Source: Streptomyces sp. P3
Lineage (GTDB): Bacteria > Actinomycetota > Actinomycetes > Streptomycetales > Streptomycetaceae
Reading direction: 5' to 3'
NCBI RefSeq assembly: GCF_003032475.1
Contig: NZ_CP028369.1
Coordinates: forward strand, 4,092,001 to 4,156,000
DNA length: 64,000 bases
Shown here one piece after another: positions 50,680 through 61,136 of the stretch. The translations under genes were made by a program, and so were the position numbers. Under the pieces are notes generated by a model. It was not told the DNA's origin. It saw only the letters and a program-made list of their open reading frames with translations, and made no database searches. Positions within the stretch are counted from its first letter, which is position 1. The number at the start of each line of letters is the position of its first letter.

Positions 50680-51541
50680 GCGCCCTCTCCTCCTCGTCGT
50701 CGGTCGTGGTGTCGGTGCCGCCCTGTCCGGTCTCGGGGGCGTGCCCGTCGTCCTGCCCCGCCCCGGTGGGCGCGGGTTCCTCTTCGCTTCGCGCGCGGAC
50801 GCCGTCCTGCGAGGCCGGCGCCCCGGCGGCCGTGTCCGTGCGGACCAGGGGGTCCGTGTCCGTGCGGACCCGAACGGCGTCCTCGGGAGCCTCGCCGCCG
50901 CACACGGCGAGAACCGTCGTCCCCGCCTCGGCGAGCGACCTGAGCAGCGTCCAGACCTCGGCCCGCTCGGCGTCCGTCAGCTTCAGGTCGATGTCGTCGA
51001 CGCCGAGCAGCCGGGGGTGCCCGATGAGCGCCAGGGCCACGGAGAGCCGGAGGGCCTCGATGCGCTCCAGATCGCGGACGGCGGTATGCGCGCCCTTGGG
51101 CAGGCTCCCGCGGTCGAGCCCGGCGGCGGCGAGCGCGGCGTCGATCTGTGACGTCGTCCGCGCCTCCCGCTGCGCGCGCGGCCGCAGCAGATCGCGTACG
51201 GAGCCGTCGAACCGCCGTTGCAGCAGCGCCCGTTCGCGCAGGTGCTCGCCGACCGTCAGGGCCGGCTCGAGGTCCGTCACACCGGCGACGTGCGCGAGCG
51301 CGCTGACGCGCCGTACGGCGGCCATCTGCCGGGGCAGGCGGGCCGTGCCGACGGCCGCCGTCCCCTCGGTGGCCTTCATCCGCCCGGTGAGGGCGAGCAG
51401 CAGGCTCGTCCGGCCGGAGCCGGAGGGCCCCTCGAGCGCGATCAGCGATGCCGGCTCCGCGTCGATGTCCACGCCCCGGAACGCCCATCCGCGGGGACCT
51501 CGCAGCCCCAAGCCGTCGGCGGCCACACCGACTCCGTCCAC
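50651..51541 (-). CDS. ABC-type ATPase domain protein with degenerate motifs
   Basis: A 296-aa ABC-like protein partnered with the YhgE protein. The Walker A is GPSGSGRTSLLLAL with Arg in place of the invariant Lys. The signature region (VRDLERIEALRLSVALALIGHP) lacks LSGGQ, and the Walker B is LLGVDDIDLKL without the usual catalytic Glu pair. Residues after ~225 form a long acidic, Thr/Asp/Glu-rich tail (DGVRARSEEEPAPTGAG..., TDTTTDDEEERAHAH). It may bind nucleotide weakly or be a structural subunit. GTG 51541 lies after GGGGGA; the operator-like palindrome is 18 nt upstream. Confidence 0.8.
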   Translation of the reverse strand: MDGVGVAADGLGLRGPRGWAFRGVDIDAEPASLIALEGPSGSGRTSLLLALTGRMKATEGTAAVGTARLPRQMAAVRRVSALAHVAGVTDLEPALTVGEHLRERALLQRRFDGSVRDLLRPRAQREARTTSQIDAALAAAGLDRGSLPKGAHTAVRDLERIEALRLSVALALIGHPRLLGVDDIDLKLTDAERAEVWTLLRSLAEAGTTVLAVCGGEAPEDAVRVRTDTDPLVRTDTAAGAPASQDGVRARSEEEPAPTGAGQDDGHAPETGQGGTDTTTDDEEERAHAHAETGRA

Positions 51542-51558
51542 TGGTTCCCCCGCAGTAT

Positions 51559-51580
51559 TTGAACTGACTGGTCAGTGCAA
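51559..51580. promoter_or_regulatory. TetR-type operator before the ATPase/YhgE operon
   Basis: TTGAACTGA (51559-51567), centre CTGG, TCAGTGCAA (51572-51580): the two 9-nt arms are reverse complements at eight of nine positions, with the inner ACTGA/TCAGT exact. It lies just upstream of the ATPase gene start, in the 168-nt divergent gap, and is the likely site for the TetR protein encoded at the end of the operon. Confidence 0.6.
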
Positions 51581-51709
51581 AAAATAGCCCGAACTTTCGA
51601 TCGAAGCAAAATCCCAGGTCAGAACGGATTGTCAGTGGCATACCGCACGATGGGCACATACGGCAGCCCGTATCGGACGCGCCGTCACACTGACGACAGG
51701 AGGTTCGTC

Positions 51710-52276
51710 ATGGCCAACTACCACGCAGCCGCCTCACACCGGCGCCGCGCCACCGGCCCTGCCCCCTCACTGACCGGCCCGGCGAGCGATGTGCACCCCG
51801 TGCTCCGCCGCACCACAGCCCCGCCCGCCGCCCTCGACCTGCTCGCCCAGGCCCGCGCTGGCCTGGAGGAGGCGGCCACCCTCGAGACCCCCAACGACCG
51901 CTATGCCACGGCCCATCTCGCGGCCCTGCGTACCGCGGCGGCGGTGCTCGCCGCCCGAGGCCGCCCCGAACCTTCCTCCCGCCGTCGCGCCCGCATCCGC
52001 AGCGCCTGGGAGGTGCTCCCCGAGATAGCACCCGAACTCGCCGAGTGGAGCGCGCTGTTCGCCTCCGGAGCCCGGCGGCGGGCCCGGGCCGAGGCGGGCA
52101 TCCAGGGCGCGGCCGGCCGCCGTGACGCCGACGACCTGATCCGTGACGTGGCGATGTTCCTCCGTCTCGTCGAGCGCATGCTGGTGCTCCAGCCGGTCCT
52201 GCCCCAGCCGCGCCACGAGGAGGGCGACCCCGACGGCCCCGATGCGCGCCGGCGCGACCTGCCGGACGCCGGCTGA
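51710..52276 (+). CDS. HEPN-like helical protein (SAV_6107 family)
   Basis: A 188-aa protein, mostly alpha-helical after a disordered N-terminus of about 45 residues. ALDLLAQARAGLEEAATLETPNDRYATAHLAALRTAAAVLAAR resembles the HEPN (higher eukaryote and prokaryote nucleotide-binding) core, but the RxxxxH RNase motif is not evident. I recognise it as the SAV_6107-type family; function unknown. AGGAGG precedes ATG 51710. Divergent from the export locus. The 284-nt stretch after it (to 52560) is GC-rich with no feature I can support. Confidence 0.8.
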   Translation: MANYHAAASHRRRATGPAPSLTGPASDVHPVLRRTTAPPAALDLLAQARAGLEEAATLETPNDRYATAHLAALRTAAAVLAARGRPEPSSRRRARIRSAWEVLPEIAPELAEWSALFASGARRRARAEAGIQGAAGRRDADDLIRDVAMFLRLVERMLVLQPVLPQPRHEEGDPDGPDARRRDLPDAG

Positions 52277-52560
52277 CATGCCCGCCCGCCACCGGGCACC
52301 GCCGCCACCGCCGGCACCCGGCCGCGCACCGTCCCGGAAGCGGCCCCCGGGCCGGCCGGGGAGGTGGCGGTCGGCGTCGCCCGCCTCGGCCGGCCGGGCC
52401 GTGGGCCGACGGCACCGGTCGGGGCGGCGGAGGCAATAGGGTGGAAGGCGCCTGAAGCCTTCCCGCCACCCGCCCGCTCCCCGGCGCGGGCCGGGCGCGG
52501 GGAGGCAGCCCGTTCGCTCCGCCGCGCAAGAGGCGGTGCCGCGCCGAGGAGTCAACTGCC

Positions 52561-53376
52561 GTGTCGGATCCGATGCGCCCGCCCGCCTCCCAACCCCGCT
52601 CCCGCGCCTCGCTGCGCACCGCAGTGGTCTGGGAGGTCCTCCAGGACGCCCTCGAGCGCCGGATCAAGGCGACCGGTCGGGAGTCGCTGGACGTTCTCGA
52701 CACCGGGGGCGGCAGCGGCAACTTCGCGGTGCCCGTCGCCCTCCTCGGGCACCGCGTCACCGTCGTCGACCCCAGCCCCAACGCGCTGTTCGCCCTCGAG
52801 CGCCGCACCGCCGAGGCCGGCGTCGCGGACCGCGTGAAGGGCGTCCAGGGCGACGCCCACGGGCTGTTCGACGTGGTCGAGCGCGGCGGTTACGACGCCG
52901 TCCTGTGCCATGGCGTCCTGGAGTACGTCGACGACCCGGCCGAGGGAGTGCGCAACGCGGTGGCCGCGTTGCGCCCCGACGGCATCGTCAGCCTCCTCGC
53001 CGCCGGCCTCGGCGGAGCCGTCCTCGCGCGCGCCCTCGCCGGCCACTTCACGGAGGCCCACCGGGCGCTCACCGGCGCGGACGGCCGCTGGGGCGAGGGC
53101 GACCCCGTGCCGCGCCGCTTCACCGCCGAGCAGCTCACCGCGCTGGTCGAGGGCGCGGGCCTCCAGGTCGGCGCGGTGCACGGCGTCCGGGTCTTCGCCG
53201 ACCTCGTGCCCGGTGTGCTCGTGGACACCGAGCCCGGCGCCCTCGAGGCGCTGCTCAAGCTCGAGGAGGCCGCCGCGGAACTCCCCGCGTTCCACTCCGT
53301 GGCCACCCAGCTTCATGTGCTCGGTGAGACACGGGGGGCCGACGGGAGCCGAGTGCCTCCCGGGTCGTACCGCTGA
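52561..53376 (+). CDS. SAM-dependent methyltransferase (class I)
   Basis: A 271-aa Rossmann methyltransferase: motif I VLDTGGGSGNFAVPVALLGHRVTVVDPSPNA, GDAHGLFDVVERGGYDAVLCHGVLEYVDDPAEGVRNAVAALRPDGIVSLLAAG (motifs IV-VI). The order and the C-terminal FTAEQLTALVEGAGLQVGAVHGVRVFADLVPG resemble the CmoM/SmtA tRNA methyltransferases, but the substrate cannot be assigned. GTG 52561. The 252 nt after it, up to DUF3040, holds a TTGACT box near 53386 and no gene. Confidence 0.87.
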   Translation: MSDPMRPPASQPRSRASLRTAVVWEVLQDALERRIKATGRESLDVLDTGGGSGNFAVPVALLGHRVTVVDPSPNALFALERRTAEAGVADRVKGVQGDAHGLFDVVERGGYDAVLCHGVLEYVDDPAEGVRNAVAALRPDGIVSLLAAGLGGAVLARALAGHFTEAHRALTGADGRWGEGDPVPRRFTAEQLTALVEGAGLQVGAVHGVRVFADLVPGVLVDTEPGALEALLKLEEAAAELPAFHSVATQLHVLGETRGADGSRVPPGSYR

Positions 53377-53628
53377 TCAGGCGCTTGACTGTGCATGGAG
53401 TACGCCACAGGCCCCCCGTTCGGGCCCGGTGCGCCGTATGATCGAGGGAGACCGCCCGGCATGACGGGTCGGCTGCCGGGGAATGGACACCTCAGCGAGC
53501 CGGGACGCCCATGGCGGGCTGCGGTTGGCCAATTGGCGTAGAGGGGCGGGTTTCACGGGGGCGATTCCCTGCCTATCCTGAAGGGACCCCCAGGGTCGCC
53601 CCGGCGACTGCACGATGAGGAGGACTCC

Positions 53629-54033
53629 GTGCCGCTCTCGGAGCACGAGCAGCGCATGCTCGAGCAGATGGAGCGAGCGCTGTACGCCGAAGATCCCAAG
53701 TTCGCGTCGGCGCTCGAGGGAAGCGGGCTGCGTACGTACACCCGGCGGCGGGTCTACCAGGCGGTCGCTGGCTTCCTCGTGGGTATCGCGCTCCTCATGG
53801 CCGGAATGGTCGCCAAGCAGGTCTGGCTGAGCGTGGTGGGCTTCCTCGTCATGCTGGGATGCGCGGTGCTCGCCGTGACCGGCTGGCGCAAGGCCCCCAA
53901 GCCCGGCGAGCAGGCCGCCGCAGGAGCCCCGGGCGCCCCGCACACCCGCGGTCAGGGTCGGCAGAAGCGCTCCATGATGGACCGTATCGAGCAACGCTGG
54001 CAGCGCCGGCGTGACGAGCAGGGCGGTCACTGA
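53629..54033 (+). CDS. DUF3040 membrane protein
   Basis: A 134-aa protein starting PLSEHEQRMLEQMERALYAEDPKFASAL, the DUF3040 signature, with two hydrophobic helices (AVAGFLVGIALLMAGMVA and LSVVGFLVMLGCAVLAVTGW) and a basic tail. DUF3040 genes sit beside division/cell-wall genes in many actinobacteria, as here. GAGGAG precedes GTG 53629. Function unknown. Confidence 0.9.
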   Translation: MPLSEHEQRMLEQMERALYAEDPKFASALEGSGLRTYTRRRVYQAVAGFLVGIALLMAGMVAKQVWLSVVGFLVMLGCAVLAVTGWRKAPKPGEQAAAGAPGAPHTRGQGRQKRSMMDRIEQRWQRRRDEQGGH

Positions 54034-54052
54034 CACCGCCCACCGAGCAACG

Positions 54053-54092
54053 ACGAGGGGGCGACCACCCGGCCGGGTGGTCGCCCCCTCGT
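54053..54092. terminator. 40-bp perfect palindrome, bidirectional terminator
   Basis: The 20-nt arm 54053-54072 (ACGAGGGGGCGACCACCCGG) is exactly complementary to 54073-54092. It lies between the convergent DUF3040 and transglutaminase genes, 19 and 22 nt from their stops, and can act for both strands. A flat palindrome with no loop may cruciform rather than form an ordinary hairpin; a few central bases would open in RNA. Confidence 0.85.
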
Positions 54093-54114
54093 GCTGTCTC
54101 CCGCTCGCCCCTTC

Positions 54115-56613
54115 TCAGCCGCCCGGCTGGCGGGACGGCCGACGGACCAGCGTCGCCAGACGGCCCGCCCAGGACGCCCTGAGAGCTGCCCAGCGGTCGG
54201 CGAGGTCCCACACCGCGCGGACGGCCGAACGCGGCGCCACCACGGCACGCACCCGCGTGCGCCGGCCCGCGTTCTCCCGCAGGGCCGCCCGCACCCTGCG
54301 GACCTCGTCCGCCAGGCCGGCCTCGGCCCTCGGCTGCGGGGCGTACAGCACGCGCTCCACGGCGTCCGCGACCCGGTGCACCGAACGGCCCGCCGTCTCG
54401 CCCAGCTCCCCGATCCGTACGATCCGCGCCGCGGCCCGGCGCGGCGTGAGCGCCTCGTCCGGCTCGATGCCGTAGTCCCAGGCCGTGTCGGTGAGCTCGC
54501 GCCACACCGCGAGGACATGCCCGGCGGCCGCCTCGGCGGCTTCCTGCGGTGGCTCGTCCAGCAGCACCGCGGGTTCGCCGTCGGCGCGTCGGCCGTCGGC
54601 GTCGTCCGTGCGGCGGCCGGGCGGCGCGCCGGAGGCCGTGGCGGCGGCGTGCTGGGCGGACGCCAGCCGCACCGAGCGCCGTCTCAGCCGCCACAGCATC
54701 GGCAGCAGCGGCAGGGCGAGCCCCGCGAGTCCCAGCAGGGCCCAGCCGGCGATCCGGTACCACGGGGTGCCGCCCGCTCCCTGGTCCGTCCGGTCCAGCG
54801 GCAGCGGGTCGGCGCAGTTGCCGAGCTTCTTGTCCGTGGCGGAGCAGCTGACGCCGGCCGAAGGAGCGGCCGACGGAGCGGCGTCCGCCGAGCGGGAGGC
54901 CTGCGGCAGATCGGGCACCGCCTGGCCCGACGTCTCCGGCAGTGTGTACGTCGGCGTCGAGCCACGCGTGGGCGTCGGCTCGAAGCGCGTCCAGCCGACG
55001 CCCTCGAAGTACAGCTCCGGCCAGGCGTGCGCGTCCTTCAGGCTCACCGTCACCGTGCCGTCCGCCTGGGGGGAGCCCGGAGCGAAGCCCACCGCGACCC
55101 GCGCCGGTATGCCCAGCGTGCGGGCCATCGCCGCCATCGCGAACGAGAAGTGGACGCAGAAGCCCTGCTTGTCCCGCAGGAAGCGGGCGATCGCGCCCCG
55201 GCCGCTGCCGACCTCCACCTGGGTGTCGTACTCGAATCCGCCGGTCACCGCGAAGTAGTCCTGGAGCGCGACCGCCTTCTCGTAACCGCTGGTGGCGTTC
55301 CTGGTGATTTCCCGGGCCTGCTGCGCCACCACCGTGGGCAGGGAGTCCGGGACCTTGGTGTAGTCCCGCCGGATCGAGTCGGGCGCCTTGGGAGCGGAGG
55401 ACAGCTGCTGCGCCGTCGGCTGCACGTCCAGGCTCGTCACCAGGTAGGTCTTGCCGCTGGTGTTCTGGCCGTGGTCGCCGACCAGCGTCATGCCGACCGG
55501 CTCGTAACGCCAGTTGCCCTTGATCTGGACGCCGCTCGGGGGGTACGGCATCGGCAGCCAGTCCTGCGCGTAGCTGCCGGCGGCCGCGATCCGGGTCGTG
55601 ACCTGCGCCCGTTTCACGTCGGGCCCCAGACCGGTCGGCGCCGGGAAGTCGTCCGGCACGGCCGTGATGTGGCGCTTGGCCGGCTTCCACGTGGTGCCGT
55701 CGAAGTCGTCCAGGGACACGATCCGCAGGTACAGGTCCGAGAGGTTGCCGCTGTTGGTGCGCAGGGTCAGGACCGTGCGGTCCTCGTCCACGTTCAGGCT
55801 GTCGCGCAGCGACACCAGCGGATTCACCGCGGAGATCGTGCCCCCGCTGCCGTTGCCGGCGCCCACGCCGGCCCGCGTCCCGCCCAGCAGGCCGTCCTGG
55901 ACGGCCGGCAGCGGCAGCAGCGGCACCACGAGGGCGACGCCCAGGGCCGCCATGCCGATGCGCCGTCCGGTGCGCACCGGGGCCACCGGTCCGGACTGCC
56001 CGCCCGGGGCGTGCGTGGCTCCGCCGAAGACCCTGCCCCACTGCGAGAGCCGCTCCCGGCCCTCGGCGAGCAGCAGCATCAGATAACCGGCGGCGGCCAC
56101 CAGGAACCACAGCCAGTCGGCGGATCCGTCGAACAGCCCGGCGGCGACCGAGTACAGCGCCAGCAGCGGCAGGCCGGCCGGGGCCGCGTTGCGGAAGGTC
56201 ACCGCGAGGGTGTCCACCGCCAGGCCGATGACCAGGACCCCGCCGATCACCATGAGCCGGATGCCGTCGGACAGGGGGGCCGGTATCGCGTACCGCCCGA
56301 TGTCGTCGGAACCCGCCTGGAGCAGGTCGCCGAAGTGCCGGAAGGCGTCCGGGCCGGGGACCAGCCCGAGAACCGCGTGCCCCCGGGCGAAGACCAGGGT
56401 CAGCGCCACCAGCGTGACCAGGGCCTGGACGGCCACGGTCAGCGGCCGGGCCAGCGGCACGCGCCGGGCCGCCGCGCCCGCCCCGGACTGGATCGCCAGC
56501 AGGAACGCCGCCTGCAGCAGCCACGTCGCCGGCTCCACCAGGGGCAGCAGGGCGCACGAGGCCAGCAGTGTCGCCGCCGCGGAGCACAGTGTCAGTCGAG
56601 CCCGCCCGCTCAT
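54115..56613 (-). CDS. TgpA-like transmembrane transglutaminase-type protein
   Basis: An 832-aa membrane protein. Six N-terminal helices (residues ~5-210) precede an extracellular domain with the transglutaminase-like triad. Cys lies in GFCVHFSFAMAAMARTLGIPARVAVGF, His in DAHAWPELYFEG, and Asp after GWTRFEPTPTRG. A further helix (WALLGLAGLALPLLPML, ~residue 600) and an intracellular C-terminal region follow. ATG 56613 lies after GGGAGGGG and overlaps the DUF58 stop by 4 nt. In the MoxR-DUF58-TgpA operon it is expected to act on the cell wall; activity not shown. Confidence 0.9.
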   Translation of the reverse strand: MSGRARLTLCSAAATLLASCALLPLVEPATWLLQAAFLLAIQSGAGAAARRVPLARPLTVAVQALVTLVALTLVFARGHAVLGLVPGPDAFRHFGDLLQAGSDDIGRYAIPAPLSDGIRLMVIGGVLVIGLAVDTLAVTFRNAAPAGLPLLALYSVAAGLFDGSADWLWFLVAAAGYLMLLLAEGRERLSQWGRVFGGATHAPGGQSGPVAPVRTGRRIGMAALGVALVVPLLPLPAVQDGLLGGTRAGVGAGNGSGGTISAVNPLVSLRDSLNVDEDRTVLTLRTNSGNLSDLYLRIVSLDDFDGTTWKPAKRHITAVPDDFPAPTGLGPDVKRAQVTTRIAAAGSYAQDWLPMPYPPSGVQIKGNWRYEPVGMTLVGDHGQNTSGKTYLVTSLDVQPTAQQLSSAPKAPDSIRRDYTKVPDSLPTVVAQQAREITRNATSGYEKAVALQDYFAVTGGFEYDTQVEVGSGRGAIARFLRDKQGFCVHFSFAMAAMARTLGIPARVAVGFAPGSPQADGTVTVSLKDAHAWPELYFEGVGWTRFEPTPTRGSTPTYTLPETSGQAVPDLPQASRSADAAPSAAPSAGVSCSATDKKLGNCADPLPLDRTDQGAGGTPWYRIAGWALLGLAGLALPLLPMLWRLRRRSVRLASAQHAAATASGAPPGRRTDDADGRRADGEPAVLLDEPPQEAAEAAAGHVLAVWRELTDTAWDYGIEPDEALTPRRAAARIVRIGELGETAGRSVHRVADAVERVLYAPQPRAEAGLADEVRRVRAALRENAGRRTRVRAVVAPRSAVRAVWDLADRWAALRASWAGRLATLVRRPSRQPGG

Positions 56614-57979
56614 GCCCTCCCCTCCCCGCCGTCCGACGCCATCACGCCCGCCCGGTCGCGCTCCGCCAGCCGCCACAGCTCGTTCAACGTCGCGCCCCGC
56701 GGCACGCTCAGGGCCGTCCAGCCCGCTTCGCGCAGCATCCGCAGCCGCTCCTCCTGCCTGTTCATCGGATCGGGTGCGCCGTTCGGTTCACGCGTCCAGC
56801 CGTCGCCGTCCAGCAGGAAGGCGACCGCGCCCGCGCTGCGCTGGCGCATCTTCGCCGCGATCGCCGCCTGCTCCTCGTCGAGATCACCGAGGAAGGCCAC
56901 CAGCAGCCCCTCGTGGCCGCCGCGCAGCACGTCGTACGACCGGGACAGGCCCGCCCCGTCGGAGTGGTCGACGATCGCGAGGGTGTCCATCATCAGTCCG
57001 GCCGCGTCGGTCGACTCCTGGCCGCCCCCGGCGTAGCCGTCCGCGCCCTCCCCGGGCACCGAGGTGCCGGTGTCCGTCAGCAGCCGCACGGAGAAGCCCC
57101 GTTCCAGCATGTGCACCAGCACGGACGCGGCGCCGGAGACCGCCCACTCGAAGGCGGAGTCCGGGCCCGCGCCCCGGTAGGCCAGGCCCCGGGTGTCCAG
57201 CAGCACCGTGCAGCGGGAGCGCCGCGGCTGCTCCTCGCGCCGCACCATCAGCTCGCCGTAGCGGGCGGTGGAGCGCCAGTGCACCCGGCGCAGGTCGTCG
57301 CCGTAGCGGTAGCCGCGCGGGATGACGTCGTCCTCGCCCGCCAGGGCCAGCGAGCGCTGCCGCCCGTCGCCGTACCCCTTGGCCTCGCCGCTCAGCCGCA
57401 CCGGGGGGAGCGGTTCCACCCGCGGTATCACCGTCAGGGTGTCGTGCGTGGAGAAGGACCGGGTGAGCTCGCACATGCCGAAGGGGTCGCTCAGGCGCAG
57501 CTGGAGCGGGCCCAGCGGGTAGCGGCCGCGCAGGTCGGAGCGGACCCGGTAGGACACCTCGCGGCGGCCGCCCGCCTCCACCCGGTCCAGGACGAAGCGG
57601 GGGCGCGGGCCGAGCACGTACGGCACCCGGTCCTGGAGCATCAGCAGGCCGGTGGGCAGCCGCGAGACGTTGTCCATCCGCAGATGGACGCGGGCCTCGC
57701 TGCCCGCCGGCACCCGCGCGGGGGCGAGGCGGCGGCTGCCGGCGACCCGGTAGCGGGTGCGGTAGACGACGGCCGCGCAGATCAGCGGCAGGGCGGCCAG
57801 CAGCAGCCCGACCCGCAGCAGGTCGGGCTGTCCGAGCACGTAGGCGCAGACGGCGGCCGCGATGCCGGCCGCCAGGAAGGAACGGCCTCGGGTGGTCAGG
57901 CCGGACAGAGCCGTCCGCGCGCCGCCCCTGTCCGCCCTCCCCGAGCCGGCGGACGGCTGCCCGGTCCCCCCGGCGGTCA

Positions 57980-57980
<1 letters not shown>
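56610..57980 (-). CDS. DUF58 (von Willebrand-like) protein
   Basis: A 456-aa protein with two N-terminal helices (residues ~35-75), an Ig-like beta domain and the DUF58 motif GEAKGYGDGRQRSLALAGEDDVIPRGYRYGDDLRRVHWRSTARYGELMVRREEQ, followed by a vWA-like region (CTVLLDTRGLAY). It is the usual partner of MoxR ATPases. ATG 57980 is chosen over GTG 57983 because GGAGG is 5 nt before it; both overlap the moxR stop. Confidence 0.88.
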
Positions 57981-59014
<1,034 letters not shown>

Positions 59015-59265
59015 CCGGCCCTCCTCGGCCCGTACTTTCCACGGGCCGACGCTCTGTCGCGCTAACCGGCCCACCCCGAATCACGGACACCACCCGCGAA
59101 CTGCTCAGCGCGGCGTCACATCCGCATTCTTGCTGCCGTTACCGATTCGTGTCACTCGCGTGTGGACAACCGTCCGTGATATGTCGGGGTTATGGCTGTT
59201 TGGGCGTCCGAGGGGTGCACATCAACAGCGAAACGACAGGAAAGAACGACTCCGGGACGATGTGG

Positions 59266-59811
59266 TCACGCGGGGTCGATCTCGCGGAGCAGGCCGGTCC
59301 GCACGTCGAACACGAAGCCGCGCACGTCGTCGGTGTGCACCAGGAACGGCGAGGTGCGCACCCGCTGCATCGACTGCCGGACGTCCTGGTCGACGTCCCG
59401 GAAGGACTCCACCGCCCACGCCGGACGCTGGCCGATCTCCATCTCCAGCTCCGTGCGGAAGTCCTCGGTGATCGCTTCCAGGCCGCACCCCGTGTGATGG
59501 ATCAGGACGATGCTGTGGGTGCCCAGCTTGCGCTGGCTGATGGTGAGCGAGCGGATGACGTCGTCGGTGACCACACCGCCCGCGTTGCGGATCGTGTGGC
59601 AGTCGCCGAGCTCCAGGCCGAGCGCGGCGTGCAGGTCGATGCGGGCGTCCATGCAGGCCACGACCGCGACGTGCAGAACGGGTCGGGCGTCCATGCCGGG
59701 GTCGGTGAAAGCGTCGGCGTACCGCGCGTTGGCCTCCACGAGGCGGTCGGTCACGGTCTCGCCGCGTATGGCGCCCGCGGTCTCACTGGGTACGGATGCG
59801 GAAGTCGTCAT
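59266..59811 (-). CDS. Beta-class carbonic anhydrase
   Basis: A 181-aa zinc enzyme interconverting CO2 and bicarbonate. Zinc ligands Cys and Asp/Arg dyad in VACMDARIDLHAALGL, His and Cys in LIHHTGCGLEAITED, which match the beta class (Rv1284-like). TACCGT lies 7 nt before ATG 59811, favouring it over ATG 59817. The 251-nt gap to moxR holds only the latter's upstream region. Confidence 0.9.
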   Translation of the reverse strand: MTTSASVPSETAGAIRGETVTDRLVEANARYADAFTDPGMDARPVLHVAVVACMDARIDLHAALGLELGDCHTIRNAGGVVTDDVIRSLTISQRKLGTHSIVLIHHTGCGLEAITEDFRTELEMEIGQRPAWAVESFRDVDQDVRQSMQRVRTSPFLVHTDDVRGFVFDVRTGLLREIDPA

Positions 59812-59951
59812 ATCCATGACGGTACTGGTCACACGCGTCGCGGTCCTGCTGTGAGAAGCGAAAAAGAGCGTCATCACGCCCGCTTTGTGAGGTAAGCCAC
59901 AAGCCTGCGGGCGCCCGGCGCGCCTCGGGCCGCGCCGCACAGGCCGGTTGA

Positions 59952-59979
59952 TTGACCGCGAGACCCCGTGGACTAAAGT
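59952..59979 (+). promoter_or_regulatory. Promoter of rsmH/division cluster
   Basis: TTGACC (59952-59957), 16-nt spacer, TAAAGT (59974-59979): a near-consensus vegetative promoter, with about 150 nt of leader before rsmH. It lies in the 323-nt gap 59812-60134, which otherwise shows no gene; no mraZ reading frame and no MraZ-type GTGGG repeats were seen. Confidence 0.6.
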
Positions 59980-60134
59980 GACGCGAAGCGGGAGGCGACG
60001 ATCTCCCTGCTGGACTGAACCCGTGAGACCCCGGCCCGGCCGCCGAGATCTCCCCGCGGCGCCGGCAGGCCTTCCCTTCACGAGGGGCGGGGACCCGGCG
60101 GTGCGTCATCACCCGCCGGATCTGAGAGGCCCCC

Positions 60135-61091
60135 TTGAGTCACAGTCGACACGTCCCGGTGATGCTCCAGCGGTGCCTGGACCTGTTGGCCCCCGCCCTC
60201 CAGGAGCCGGGAGCGGTGGTCGTCGACTGCACGCTCGGCCTCGGCGGGCACAGCGAGGCCCTGCTGACGCGGTTCCCCGAGGCCCGGCTGATCGCCCTGG
60301 ACCGCGACAAGGAGGCGCTGCGTCTGTCCGGCGAGCGCCTCGCCCCCTTCGGTGAGCGCGCCACCCTCGTGCACGCCGTCTACGACGAGCTCCCCGAGGT
60401 ACTGGACCGGCTCGGCGTCGCGCGCGTGCAGGGCGTGCTGTTCGACCTCGGCGTCTCCTCCATGCAGCTCGACGAGGCCGACCGCGGCTTCGCCTACGCC
60501 CAGGACGCCCCCCTCGACATGCGTATGGACCAGACGACGGGCGTCAGCGCCGCCGAGGTCCTCAACACCTACCCGCCCGGCGAACTCGTGCGGATCCTGC
60601 GGGCGTACGGCGAGGAGAAGCAGGCCAAGCGGATCGTCTCCGCGGTGGTGCGCGAGCGCGACAAGGAGCCGTTCACCAACAGCGCGCGGCTCGTCGAACT
60701 GATCCGGGGCGCCCTTCCGCAGGCCGCCATGCGCACCGGCGGCAATCCCGCCAAGCGCACCTTCCAGGCGCTGCGCATCGAGGTGAACGGCGAACTCTCC
60801 GTCCTGGAACGGGCGATCCCGGCCGCGGTGAGGGTGATCGACGTGGGCGGGCGGATCGCCGTCCTGTCGTACCACTCGCTCGAAGACCGGCTCGTCAAGC
60901 AGGTGTTCGCGGCCGGCGCCGCCAACACCGCGCCGCCCGGGCTGCCGGTCGTCCCCGAGCGCTACCAGCCGAGACTCAAGCTGCTCACCCGCGGTGCCGA
61001 ACTTCCCACCGAGGAGGAGATCGCCGAGAACCGGCGCGCCGCCCCGGCGCGGCTGCGCGGGGCCGAGCGAATCAGGGAGTCCATCGAATGA
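60135..61091 (+). CDS. rsmH: 16S rRNA m4C1402 methyltransferase RsmH (MraW)
   Basis: Methylates N4 of C1402 in 16S rRNA. 318 aa with [13 protein letters not shown], the SAM motif [54 protein letters not shown], and the [21 protein letters not shown] and [14 protein letters not shown] segments. TTG 60135 is read as the start after GAGAGG. First gene of the dcw cluster here. Confidence 0.97.
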   Translation: MSHSRHVPVMLQRCLDLLAPALQEPGAVVVDCTLGLGGHSEALLTRFPEARLIALDRDKEALRLSGERLAPFGERATLVHAVYDELPEVLDRLGVARVQGVLFDLGVSSMQLDEADRGFAYAQDAPLDMRMDQTTGVSAAEVLNTYPPGELVRILRAYGEEKQAKRIVSAVVRERDKEPFTNSARLVELIRGALPQAAMRTGGNPAKRTFQALRIEVNGELSVLERAIPAAVRVIDVGGRIAVLSYHSLEDRLVKQVFAAGAANTAPPGLPVVPERYQPRLKLLTRGAELPTEEEIAENRRAAPARLRGAERIRESIE

Positions 61092-61136
61092 CGGGCGTGA
61101 GCCGAGGGTCCGCACACCGGGTCCGGGGGAGGGCGA

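Noticed and set aside
53849..57036. Very long open frames on both strands over the transglutaminase/DUF58 genes
   Set aside because: They are Arg/Gly/Ala-rich shadows of the real genes; only the frames with TgpA and DUF58 motifs are kept.
59812..60134. An mraZ gene ahead of rsmH
   Set aside because: No reading frame resembling MraZ and no GTGGG direct repeats are present; a vegetative promoter stands there instead.
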